NCBI GenBank assembly: GCA_911728455.2
Contig: OU452227.1
Coordinates: 10,077,110-10,141,109 of the forward strand
From: Marthasterias glacialis
Taxonomy: Eukaryota; Echinodermata; Asteroidea; Forcipulatida; Asteriidae
DNA: 64,000 nucleotides
Direction: 5' to 3'
Under the pieces are notes generated by a model. That model did not search any database. It saw nothing but the letters and a program-made list of their open reading frames with translations, and was not told where the DNA came from. Shown piece after piece: positions 23,339 to 34,711 of the stretch (its first letter is position 1; each line of letters begins with the position of its first letter). The translations under genes and the position numbers were made by a program.

Positions 23339-23487
23339 TACACTGCAAAAACTGGTTTGATTCTATCGGTATCTTTATGTAACAACACCGACATGGTGTT
23401 AGTAAAATTAACACCATGTCGGTGTTGTCTGTCACATCACAGATACCGAGAGAATCAATTTTCTAACGCCCCAGTTTTTGCAGTGTA
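23339..23487. mobile_element. Fold-back MITE family N (CACTG termini)
   Basis: TACACTGCAAAAACTGG and CCAGTTTTTGCAGTGTA are perfect 17-bp ends. The centre 23382-23401 pairs perfectly over 20 bp with 23409-23428 across a 7-base loop, and TATCGGTATC with GATACCGAGA pairs between. The whole 149 bp can fold as one long hairpin. CACTG ends suggest the EnSpm/CACTA or Chapaev type. Confidence 0.85.
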
Positions 23488-26400
23488 CGCATCCTATTAC
23501 TATTGACTGCACCCTTTTATCTCTAGAAAATACACACTTCAAATGTACAAGGGAACTGACATTTCCAGTAATTTATAATAATTATATCAGAACTACAGTT
23601 CTATAATATAAATAATAAGCTTCATGTAAGCATAAAGTGTAACTGATACTACGGGTCATTAAGTCGACCATTTGGGCTATTTTTAAAGCAACCATCTAAT
23701 TGTATTTTCTCTTTGTCTCTTTGTTTTACTATCAGCGACTGACGCATGAAAGATCAATCTTTCTCAGTAGCTAATCCAAGCCCCTGTTCGATAATAGCTA
23801 AATGACACGCACGTGCATCGAATCGTATTTTTTAAACCAAACCGTTAATCTCTACTACACGATTGATGTAATTACAGGCACACAATGCCAACAAAATATA
23901 GACCACGTGACATGTGACATCTCTGTGTGCAAAGCTCAATGGAAAAAAGACGTTAAATCATATTATGGCGATTGCACTGTTTAATTTTTTTTTTATATAC
24001 CAACTTTTGATATAAAGAAAAGGGGGGCTTATCCCAAAACCTGTTCAGCTGTTACTTTTATCACTCTTGAATTTATGTGGAAATTATGACACAAAATGTA
24101 AATCTTCCCGTATGACCCGTGCAGTATCTCGCCTTAGTGTGCCAGAAAGGCCCTGGAAATATTCAAGGTCATTCTTTTTGTAAACAGGCGTGGTCTGTAA
24201 TCCAGGATAACGGCCAAATCAGAAAAAAGGGAAAGAAATGGCCGCGAAGTCAGCATTATGTATTCACCTCCAAATCTTTATTACAAATTTCTATTATAGG
24301 AGGTAACCACGATGACCATCCACTGACCACTTAACACTGGTCAATTTCGTGGAGGTATTTCATTCGCTTGCGCACGTGACCTTGTGTGGCCATTATTAAA
24401 AGTAACCGTGTCACCATCTGACAGCGTGTATCAGTGAATAATCTTCCCAGAAAATGCCCGAGTGATTGTTATGATTATACTCCGTTTCCACGACAACACG
24501 AGATGGCCATTTGTCCGAATGAAAAGGCTCCCCGGAGGCGGTGTTGTGGCAATAAAGCGAATAAATGAGCTTTTGTTGCAAGGGTACAATCTACCGTAAG
24601 GATACCATATCAATAATTGGCGCACGAAAACAATATAATGGCAAAAAGAAAATTTCTACAATCGGGGCTTTTCAACGGTCAAATCCTTAGCACAAATCGT
24701 GGTTGTGAACTTACACAACAGAGTGTATAAAAGAGGCAATTACAAGCTGTCTTTCGTTCGGGGAGTGTTAATACTTTCGAGTTAGTGTTCGGCTCTACCT
24801 TTTAAAATAATCGTCGCAAGTTCAAAAGAAGTATTTGTAGTGCGTTTTTAGTGGTTTATAAAAACTAAGATCAATGATTTATTGTTATTGGACACTTGTG
24901 TACTCCGCTACAGTTTTAAGTAAGATGTCGTATATCAAACCGAAATATTCTGTTATTGGACACACATTTCTTAGTTTGAAGGCGCTTAAAATGTGTTCAA
25001 TCTTGAAATCGTAAATTGCAGCTTTAACACCTTGACATTACAAAGACACGTTATATCGAGATCGTAAAACTGCCCGAAAGGAAACTAAACCACAGCTATA
25101 ACCGCAAAAAAAAAACCACACAAGCAGAACCCAGGACGTTTTCAAATGGGTCTTGGCCGCCCAAGATTGACCGCTGCTTCCCTCAAAGAGAGGTCAACTC
25201 TCGAGTTCTGATGTGTTTTTAAAAGTTTGTCATCTTTCCTAAAAGTACTGTCTTCTATAGAAGACGATTTATTTTATTTATTTTTTAAATTTATATATAT
25301 ATATATTTTGTTTTACTTTTTTTTAATCTGGTGCCTTACATCCTGAGAAGGTTGGTCTTCTATCTTCAAAAAACTTTTACCAGTTATTTCGGAGAGTCAA
25401 ATATTTGATGTTTTATTGCCTTTTGAGTTCGAAACAGCTCGAAATAAGCACACTGACTTGACGTGCCCATGTTTCTTCCTTCTTTGCACCCGATGTTTTC
25501 AATAACTTCGTACGTTAAACATCGTATAAAATATATAATAAACGAATCGCTTGAAAACAATTCAATTATAATGAGACAATTTGCAATTTCCTTTTCTCTT
25601 TTTTCCCCGCACAGTCATGACGTCGTTGAAAAACACCATATGTTAGGGAGCTGTGTTTTTTTTTTTTTTAAGCTCACAGAAATTATGCAAAAATCTTCAG
25701 GGCTAGCGTACCGTATGGTAAAAGAACAGCTCCTCTGTGCTGAAACGCACTCGACAATTCCAAGGGACTTCAATTTCTTTTCACAAATCTATATGTAAAT
25801 AAACTATTATTTGCTTTGTGATCCAGTTGAATCTAGTTATCCCTTAATCAAACCGTATTCAACTGATGGGTAATACAACCAATTAATTTGAAGACCATTT
25901 TAACATTGACTTGTCTATGTTTAGCTCGCATAGTGAAAAGGGCATCTGTTTGACTTTGGAGCGGACTGTTGTTTTACATTCAAACACGACCGCTCAGGGC
26001 AGCCAAACGTCGCCCGAGGAATCTAATTTGCATAATACCGTAAATCCTGGATAAAATTCTCATTTGCATAGTAACTAGATCAGCCGTGGATAAAGCCTCT
26101 GTATTTGTTGAATAACCAGGCGGGCACACCCCTGAATTTATTACCATTTAGGCCAGGTTAGCCTTTCCGTCCTCGTCTGTACCAGAGTTTGCTTTACCTG
26201 TCCAAAAGCTATAAAAAAACAAATTAAGACGAGGAGTTGATCTCATTGAGGGTTTTCACTGCAATCCCCGTTTAAATCTTCCATAATGTGTGGCCCTCTC
26301 TTCAGCAAAACTATAGCTAAGTTGACATTAATTTTCTTAAATGTTTGTTTTTAAAACTGCTTCTAATTCTCTTGAGAATTGAAGAAATATGCACAAATCC

Positions 26401-28977
26401 AACCACCTTCCATGCTCGAGTCAAAGGTATGAACACGATAAGTGCCATGATGATTCTGCTCGGCTCCCAATCCCAAACCAGAGCATGCATGGAGTAAGTT
26501 AGAGCTGAACTCCCCAAGGCCATCTGCTCATTTGAAACTCAGGGAAAACGCTGTGTAGGTCCCCCCTTTTTTTGAGGGGGGACGTATTTTATTTTTTACC
26601 TTTGTTTTACGGGTTTATTTGTTTGGTAGGTCAACATCATCATTTAATGTGGACCACAAATCTGGGACAAGAACTGACCCAACCCTTTTTTTTGTTTTTT
26701 ACACTGGTTCTCTTTCCCGTTGATAAATCGAAATATACAGACTCGGAGGGACTTGGTTAGCAAAGGCTGTTGCATCGAGAGGGATGCATCTCCAGAGCGC
26801 CAGCAGGGCCGAAGGCACACTTTAAGTTTACAATTCAAAATCGAAGACCGTTATCTGAACTGAAAATAGAACCCGTATACTTAGGGCGGTCAATACTCTA
26901 ACATCAGCTCGTATTTTCTGGATGACATCGCGGGTACGTGCTCCAGCAGTCGCTTTTTTTCCAACACGTTTGCCTGTGGCGTAAATTTGTGCACGTAATG
27001 TGTTAATTGAGAAAATGGTATTTATTCTACAACTCTAACTTCTATTGTTTTTGATGATTTATTGTGATCATTGTGTTGTTTGCTGTTAGATGTAGGTTTA
27101 TGTTGTGTGTGTTTTTTTCTGCTTATTGGGTTTATCTCGTCGCGCATTATTATCTGACAGAGAATCGCGTGCGCACTTCGCCAGAATGCTGTGGTTTCGT
27201 TGTGGGCTGGCAGGATCCGGGGTTGCGCACAGGGTTTAACGGTACATTGCGCAGTGCGAAGAGGTGGCCCATTTAATTTATCTGAATTTTTCCCAAAGTT
27301 TTTTTTTTTTTTTTTCAAGAAGGTTTTACTGTAATATTGTTCAAATATTTTAGTTCGGCGTCTGGCTGCGAGTACATTTTTATTGTGAATAAATAATTTC
27401 AAATCAAGTAAAATCTAATCTAATCTTATCTAATCCCTATAGGGACTCAGCCTTAAGTTCTTTCCTCTAACCCCTACCCCTGCCCCCTCCACCCCACCCC
27501 TTAAAATTTTTACATCAATAAAATGTCAATCGAGCATTGAGCATGCCATCAACATTTTTATTAAACTCTCCGTTCAAAAGCTGACAATTTACCACTTCAA
27601 AGATCTATTGCATACCACTCGACAACATGTTCTTGTTAATAAATAATTGCAATTACGGCAATCGATGCGTCATACACAATCGAAAAAAAACCCGGTTCAA
27701 TTCCTGTACGGCCTGGTAGCATTTAATTGCAGGTTCACGACCCACGAATCACTGGAGTTATAAATTCTCAATTTAAATGGTATAGCACACATGATTTCTC
27801 TTCCGCGATGATCATTCTAATCCCGGCTGCATGTTGCAATTTTATGGTCAATTGTTTAACAGGTCGGAGTAATGTACCGCGCAGGTTAGTGCATGTTACA
27901 CGCGTTATTCACACTAGCTGTTGCCCATATAGAAGCAAACGATAAAGAACGCTGATGTTTGAGAGGCTGCGAAAGGATGCATTTGAAACCAACTCTTGGA
28001 CAGCTTTACATAAAACTGTGTAGAGTTTTTGTATGGTATTGAGGCACTATTTTGATACATACTGGTTGTGAATACATAGATCAACAGTGGTAACTCTCCG
28101 GTTGACCACGCATTCAGATATTATTCGAATGCTGTTGATTCGCAAGACACTATGTTGCCCTGCAATGTTGGTATAATATCTCGGAGTGATGAATAAAACC
28201 TTTCTTTAATTCCACATGATCATTGCAGGCTGCTAACCAATCACCATCTCTAGATTCCTGAATTTTTAAAATTATTTTTTAAAATTAATTAATTAATTAA
28301 TTTAGTTATTTACTTTAGTACTATCAATATTTTTGGGTGGTCTAAATTGAAAGTTATGCGTTTTAGTTGTTCTAAAAACAGTTAAAGATGGGGAGCACAG
28401 CTCGTTGTGGCTCTCTCGTTCAAAACAAATGTTTAATACATATTTTTAAGTGTCTCATTATACGGTGGATGTTATGAGTAGGGCGCCCTCAAGAGTATTT
28501 CATTATTCAGTCCAATCGTAATCCTAACAATTTTCTTTTATGATTCACGCCTGATTACGACTTACTCAATTACAGACCGCAAGCTGATTAGATCCCATAC
28601 GCTGCTACAACATCAGTGCAGTCATTAAGAAAACAAATGGCAGTGATTTGATGGCCGTTACTTGAGGAGAAAAACATTATTTGAGCCCCAAGGCCTTTGG
28701 TTGTCTGTGGTGTAATCTATTGGAAGCTCACCCGTCTCGCTCATTCGTTTTAATAGCATTATGTCCTGGCTTTGACTGTATTAACAAACGTTTGGTGTTG
28801 GGGTAGGTAGGAAGTTAATCAAATCTCTTCCCAAAGGTGTGGACCTTTGACAGATTGCCGATGTTGGTCACAGTTACTATAAAGAATTCACGTAACGTGC
28901 CGGTTATCACTGACAACATCGGATACATTTCAAACAAAGTCAGTCTAAAACAGAAAAAACAGTTTCTCGGTTTGTTC
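23488..28977. other. No gene seen; long intronic stretch
   Basis: Contains an AT microsatellite near 25296, a T run at 27300, a (TCTAA)-like tandem at 27412-27436, TAATTAAT repeats at 28285-28303 and scattered AT-rich unique sequence. Short frames lack domains. Confidence 0.5.
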
Positions 28978-29105
28978 TCTATCCTGAAGACGATCAGGGC
29001 ATATTGATCGAAACGTCGAGTTGCTACACGACCGGTTCGTTTCATAACACACAACTTATCTAAGAGATAATTTACTTGGTGTCACTGCAAACCTTAGTTT
29101 CTATA
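28978..29105 (+). mobile_element. Dispersed element with hammerhead-like core, copy 1
   Basis: CCTGAAGACGATCAGGGCAT then ATTGATCGAAACGTCGAG, followed about 60 bp on by ACAACTTATCTAAGAG and TTGGTGTCACTGCAAACC. The same order occurs at 62944-63075. CTGAAGA, a stem and GAAACGTC recall the hammerhead ribozymes of Penelope-like elements, but one base does not fit the canonical core. Confidence 0.45.
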
Positions 29106-29736
29106 TTGATTTCCTGTCATTCCAAGAACTACGTTTTACACGGTAATAAAACACAAAACAGACTAAATTACTGAGTATGGTTTAAACAGACATTCGATTC
29201 GAAGTAGCTATCTGAAATTCCACTGCCTCCCCTAAGCCGGTAGTTCGGGCTGTGTAACATCATGAGACACATATTGAACTAACCTGACATCACAAAAATC
29301 TCATATGAAACAGTGTAGTGTGTATATTTAGGCGATGCGGCATTTACACGTATATCATATTATTTTCTTTTTACATGCAATTTGACTCCAAAAATGGCGA
29401 GGGTGGCTGACCGTATCCGTGTGTGACGTTGGTGCAAGGGGTCACTATACGATACGAAACCTTTAACACTCTGACGTCCCTATAAGCTATATACAAAATG
29501 GTCTCTGGGTATAAATTGACACAATGCAATGTTGAATATGTATACAATAGCTAAAAGTTAGAGCCGCAAGCTCTTTTTAGAGCACGAATCTGACCCTGAA
29601 ATTTGGTGCAAACGCAAGCCAAGATTAAAAAAAAAAAAAATTATTTGAGGAATGTCACCAGCAAGAAAAGCTTTGTTACCTGTAACTGGTCCTATGTTGT
29701 TGTTTGACTTGGTTTGAAATCTTTAGCATTACACTG

Positions 29737-29889
29737 CTGGTGCGGCCGTTTTGATTTTCTCCCATTCAAATCAATGCAACCAAACTGAGGCTGGAAGGAG
29801 AAACAGTTTGGTTCCGTTTTGCACAATGAATATTACTGCCATTGGATACAGTGAACATAACCAAGATGGTGGCAGCGTGATAAAGGAAT
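29737..29889 (+). mobile_element. MITE family H, end-truncated copy
   Basis: TTTTCTCCCATTCAAATCAA, GAGGCTGGAAGG, TTTGCACAATGAATATT and AAGATGGTGGCAGCGTGATA match 63766-63943 in order. Confidence 0.7.
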
Positions 29890-31914
29890 GTTGTAGCCTG
29901 TATGGACGGTCAATACAATAATTGAGTCTTACTCGTACTAGGGTTACTGGCATGGTTACCAGTGATAACCTCAACCCCCTAAAAAAAAGGCTATGACGTC
30001 ATCGTTGTAATTCTGATTTATGACTAAAGGGCTATCAATCCATGACAATGGACCTTTAATACAGCTTTCTCTAACACTACTGTCGTCAAGCTTTAATGCA
30101 AATAAAGCGATCGATACATAAGTGGGAGGCATCGATTGAATTGCCGCCAAAAATTACACCGTCCCTCAAGTCGATTTCCTCCATAAACACATCAGTAGCC
30201 TTGCACTTTCAAGTTCGATTTTTGTTTTTGTTACAGATGTTCTCAATGAACACCAATTTGTGTACGAGTTCAAAATAGTACAGATACGGACGCTGGCACG
30301 GTCTTGCATTCTATTTTGTGCGTGTAGTGCTACAAACACTCGTCAGTTCAAGGGGCGAAACGATCAGCACCGTGTCGGTGTTTTTAGCTTTAGCTTTTAA
30401 AAGAATTAAACAGCTTTTCATTAAACAGCTTTTTCATTTGAGTCATTACCCAACGGTTCATCGCTATTGCTATATGAAGAGAGGAAAATATCATCCACTA
30501 AACATCACATGCGTAAAAATAGTGGCATTTTGTTGTTGTTGTGATAACCAATAAAATTCAACAAGCACTGCAATTCGTTACGTGAGGTGTGCTTCTTCAG
30601 TTCAACGATACAAGGCAACTAAAGACGATTTGGCGTTGGTGATTCAAAACGGCAACTACAGAAATGTGATCACAATAAGGTCACATTTTGGCGGGGCGTC
30701 ATGTGAACAAAATAGCCTAGACAGTATGTACATGTTTAAGGAAAGAAATCATACTTAATACCATTAATATCCTTAAAATGCAAGCTGTACAATCACTAAC
30801 TCCCTTTGGATTATTTGTATCGAAAAGCGCCCAAAACTGCATGCACCGAGTCGTTTTACTGACGTCTCCGAAATGAAATTGTGCTTCAGCTGTACACGTT
30901 TGGCGTGGATATAGAGGGATTTTACACTGAGGGTTTGTCAAGACCGCTGAGAAGGGAAAAGAAAGAAAGAGCAACCCTTTTACTGATTAGACATAGAGCC
31001 CCTTTATCCCCATGGTCGTTATAAATGGGCAGGTAATCCAATCAGTTTTCCCCACTCCTTTTATAGTTAATTCCCTTAGCTAAACCCATGCCGCAGAATG
31101 AGATGTCAATGTACTGTGTGATGAAACCATTTTAGAGTGACCGCCATGCTAGTTCGCTGTCACCGGGGCAACGCCTCATTCACTAATGTGCCACCTCGCC
31201 AACAAAACAGAAAGCGGTCCTTGAGAAAGCCGCTAGCTCGTTCTCTTCTCGTCTATATACGATAAATGAACGCCTCCTGCTTCGGTAGCGAGATGAAAAC
31301 GGCAACACCGGCTTGAGACACTTTACAAAAAAACCAGCCGGACAAAATTTGAATTTCTCCACCGCCCGCGGGAGGCACGCGTTAAAAATGCGCGGCGGTT
31401 TTTTTTCTCTCTCCGTGATGTGTTTTCTTATTCTAACATGAGGAGAATGAATTCAATTTGTCTAGATGTTGGTCTGGAAACACAAGGACGACTGTGGTTT
31501 CAGGAAAGCATCCTCGTTCGCTGACCTCACGTTTTGATTAATCTTTGCGACGCTCCTCGAACTCACCAATTACAGCTGGTTTATAACACTCGTTTGTTTT
31601 GTAATAGCAAAACAAAAATGGGTGATGGGAACCAGTCAGAGACTCAATACACCACGTGACATTTTAGCTGGTTGCCCTTTTTTCACAGCAAAGTGTTTTT
31701 TTTTTGTAGTATTGTCGATGTCAAAGACCCCTGAGGTGTATCTACAAATGAGTTGCGGTGCAGTATAATTTTAGACATAGAATAAACTCAAATCTCATCT
31801 TCTGGACAAATTTTGTGGCCACTGTCACAAACCAGAGTGTATAATCTGTAAAAACATAATCCCCACCAATGTGTTCTTCGGTAGGTTTCGTGCACGCAGT
31901 GTTGTAAACTATGG
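29890..31914. other. No gene seen; intronic sequence
   Basis: Small palindromic stretch at 29940-29968; a CG-richer patch near 31360-31400 (GCCCGCGGGAGGCACGCG). No coding or RNA gene recognised. Confidence 0.45.
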
Positions 31915-32246
31915 GAGCGGGGATACGGGAAGCACCCCTAATCGATGCCCCCCCCCCCCCCCCATTTGAAATCTGGACGTTTGGGATTAAAAATTACAGG
32001 AATAGAATGTTACATTTTGTAAGCTTATATTGTAGTAATTTGAATGTTTGAATAAACTAATATGTCTCTGTTACACGCAGACAGCGTGTTTGGTTTTACC
32101 ACAAGTCAGGTCATTTTATAAAGTAGTAAACGGCATATCAAGAGCGCTGAAAAGGGTCTTGTTTAAGTTTAAGAAAAACTCAAACGAAAACTACAGTTTC
32201 AGTTGGACAGAAGTGCCCCTCCTAGAAAAAAAAGTTGTACCCCTAG
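31915..32246 (+). mobile_element. hAT-like element, family L, copy 2
   Basis: C run of 16 at 31948-31963, then CATTTGAAATCTGGACG, ACACGCAGACAGCGTGTTTG, GCGCTGAAAAGGG and GACAGAAGTGCCCCTCC, in the order seen in 15157-15570. It ends at the junction with a family B piece. Confidence 0.7.
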
Positions 32247-32405
32247 GCAGAGTTTTTGTCTCACTGAGACGAAAACTATTTTTTGATCATATTTCATTTA
32301 CTATTTAAAAACGATAACACTTCAGGCAGAAATATTTCAAGGAAACTTTTGTACCACCATTATCTTCACACCATGTAAGGTACAAGTGAATCTGTGGCCA
32401 TTATG
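32247..32405 (-). mobile_element. MITE family B, half copy
   Basis: GGCAGAGTTTTTGTCTCACT, TGAGACGAAAACTA, ACACTTCAGGCAGAAATATT and ACCATTATCTTCACACCATG match 60000-60150 in inverse orientation. Confidence 0.7.
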
Positions 32406-32466
32406 TCTTTTCTTCTGACCAATGTTAACTATGGGCTTTAAGCAGATCTATCAAATCGGGCCCGTA
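32406..32466 (+). mobile_element. MITE family A right-end fragment
   Basis: TTCTGACCAATGTTAAC and GCTTTAAGCAGATCTATCAA then ATCGGGCCC match the right terminus of family A. Confidence 0.55.
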
Positions 32467-34412
32467 TAGTTGTGGGTGAATGAAACCAAGCTATTTTCCC
32501 CTTTCAGTCTCAGTCCTATTTGCGTGCATTTATTAATTTAAAAACAAATGGCTGCGTCCCACCAAAGGTCGATGGCAGTAACACATAACACTAAAGAGAA
32601 ATGCTTCAACATTTTTTTAAAGATATACTACGAAGGGTTAATCACTGATTAGCTTTTCTAATTAACAATTCACATTAAAAATCTAATTCATTCTTAAAAA
32701 CCTACGCTTTAGAACACTTTCATGATAGAGTTAATGTTAGTTCTTAACCAACGGCAACTCTATTAGTTTGCACTTCAGAGATCAATTCCTATATCGTGTT
32801 TTCTGGTCTGGTTTTCACAGTTTGCGGCAAGGTAAACGACAACAACAACTACACATCACATCGTCTTCCCCCCGTCGATTACTCAAAATGGCCAGCATCT
32901 CTCATCACGCCCAATTCTCTCTGATTTCGTGCCAACATTTTAGCCGACTTTCGCGGATCAATGAACTGGGGGTGTCCGCTGATGAAATGCACGCACTAGC
33001 AGCTAGCCCTCAGCAACCTGCAATTCTGAGGTGATTACTCCTGGCACGTGGAATAACGTTCTATTAATTGCGTTCTGTTGTTTGCAGCCGCGTGTTGCTC
33101 AAGAGCTTTTCACACACGCCAAAAAAAAAAATTAAAAAAAAATAAAAAAATCGGTGATTGATTTTGCCTGGACAAAAGCTGGCCCAGTTCCACTGCATAT
33201 CCATCTTATGAGTAAATATTGCTGGGAAAGGTTATTATAGCAATTACATAGTACGCCATGAAAGGGGTTGGTTCGTTTCCGTTGAGGATGTTTTACTGTT
33301 GCTACAATTCCAGTTGCCTCTTTTTTGGGACTGGCTGAGAAGAGTGAGTTCCGAATTAAAGAGCAATGTGTCAGACAAACCACTCATCTCCCTCCGGAAT
33401 CCAATGTCTTAACGTTAATTCACTGCATATTTCTTGCGGTTTTCGTCTCGATCCTTTGTTCTTGGGCAATCGGCACGAGCCAGTTTTGCGTCTGCAACAC
33501 AAGACGTGCTCCGGACAGAAAAAGGATATCAGACGAGGAGGGGAAGTACATGTATATACTGGAGAGACTCTATGCTAGGTTCTATCATTGAACCCCTAAA
33601 GCACGGCCTGTGACAAATAATGCTACACATAATGCTACTGACTCATCGTAATAATTGCAATCTAAAATGCTCGCTGGATCTCTCAAAAATGATCGCAGCT
33701 CGAGATAGGCGTTGAGTGTATAGTGCTTTAATCGCTGCGTACCTGGGTATAGGTGCAACTCCAAAATAGCTACGAGTGCTAAGCGCGCAAAAATATTGAC
33801 TTAACCGTATAAAAAAACGTCTTTTAGCCAAAATGCCACGCAGTGTTGTGCGTAGCTGTTCGTGTGCTAATTTGTGCCTACTGCACGCTAAACTACTATC
33901 TTATGTATTCGGCCCTTTAATGATGATTTTTAAGCGCAATGAATTAATCATGATAAGATTGCGATAAAACTGTAGAATTAGTAATTTAATTGAACGTTGC
34001 TGCTCGGACATAGCTTGTTATACTCATTATTGTTTACAAGACTTGTCAAGATACCGTTACTGTTAATTGAAAGATGAAATAATGATGCCATAAAGTCATC
34101 TGCTTGCTAAAATTTGAATCGCGTCTGCAAAAAACTATGCTGCTCCAAAATAATGGAACACAGAGAAGCACTATCGTAAAATATTTTTAGCCACTGGATT
34201 ATAGTCATGCGAAAGTCAATACCATTTTCTTGGAAATTTGTTGGGATTCCATTGGTTGACTTACGGGGTCAGTGCAAATAGGCTTTTCCTTGCAGACCCG
34301 TATTCTACAATTGAATAAATAGATTACTTCAGCATTGATTACTTTGTATGGCCAAGCAGAAACTCTGAAAACAGAAAAAAAATCCTTAAGTTAAAGTACT
34401 GTTTTCAGCGCA
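32467..34412. other. No gene seen; intron sequence beside the exon 1 donor
   Basis: A runs at 33120-33150; otherwise unique sequence with short unrecognised frames. Confidence 0.45.
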
Positions 34413-34419
34413 CACTTAC

Positions 34420-34711
34420 CTGTTAATATTGACAACTTCTTGATAGCTGGAAAAGGATTGTTTCCCGAAGTGTCTAGAATGTCAAGTTGGTAAACATGTC
34501 CTTTAATTTTGTAGATTTTTCGGTGGAAGTCCTCAATTGTTGGTGTGTACTGATCGTCGAATTTCCCGTTGAGAAATCTGCTGACGATTGCCGTTTTGCC
34601 CACCTTTGGAGATCCGACGACCACCAGGCGGTAGCAGTTCTCTTGTGGGGCCGATACCTCCGAATCTGGGGTGGAAGCCTTGGACGCCATGGCCATTGCG
34701 TTGGCTGGCAT
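34420..34711 (-). CDS. RASD1/2-like: RASD-family Ras-like small GTPase (Dexras1/Rhes homologue), coding exon 1
   Basis: Exon 1 encodes residues 1-97 plus the first base of codon 98. Visible motifs are the P-loop GSPKVGKT (residues 33-40), switch I YTPTIEDFHRK (T58 in G2) and the G3 stretch LDILDTSG (77-83). As in RASD proteins, DTSG followed by NNPFPA replaces the DTAGQ of classical Ras. The ATG at 34709-34711 is the first in frame after a TGA at 34799-34801; ATGs at codons 6 and 8 have better Kozak context (G at -3 and +4), so true initiation could be there. A GTG at 34762 is not a credible start. The exon ends ACAG with donor gtaagtg at 34419-34413. Known of the family: membrane-attached GTP-binding signalling proteins, induced by dexamethasone (RASD1) or thyroid hormone (RASD2) in mammals. 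Orthology to RASD1 or RASD2 individually cannot be decided; one invertebrate gene is probably pro-orthologous to both. Confidence 0.93.

Larger units (their letters stand above)
12222..34419 (-). other. Single coding intron of the RASD-like gene (22,198 bp, phase 1)
   Basis: Bounded by donor gtaagtg at the 34419 end and acceptor cag at 12222. The insertion point, just after LSILTG, suits a conserved family intron. The intron is filled with elements annotated below (SINEs, MITE families A, B, C, G, H, I, J, L, N). No second gene, on either strand, is convincing inside it. The last 25 or so bases before exon 2 (ttgatgatatttttgtttcattttcaacag, split here as branch-like ttgatgat plus a T-rich tract) are unique sequence directly abutting a SINE tail. 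Confidence 0.88.
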
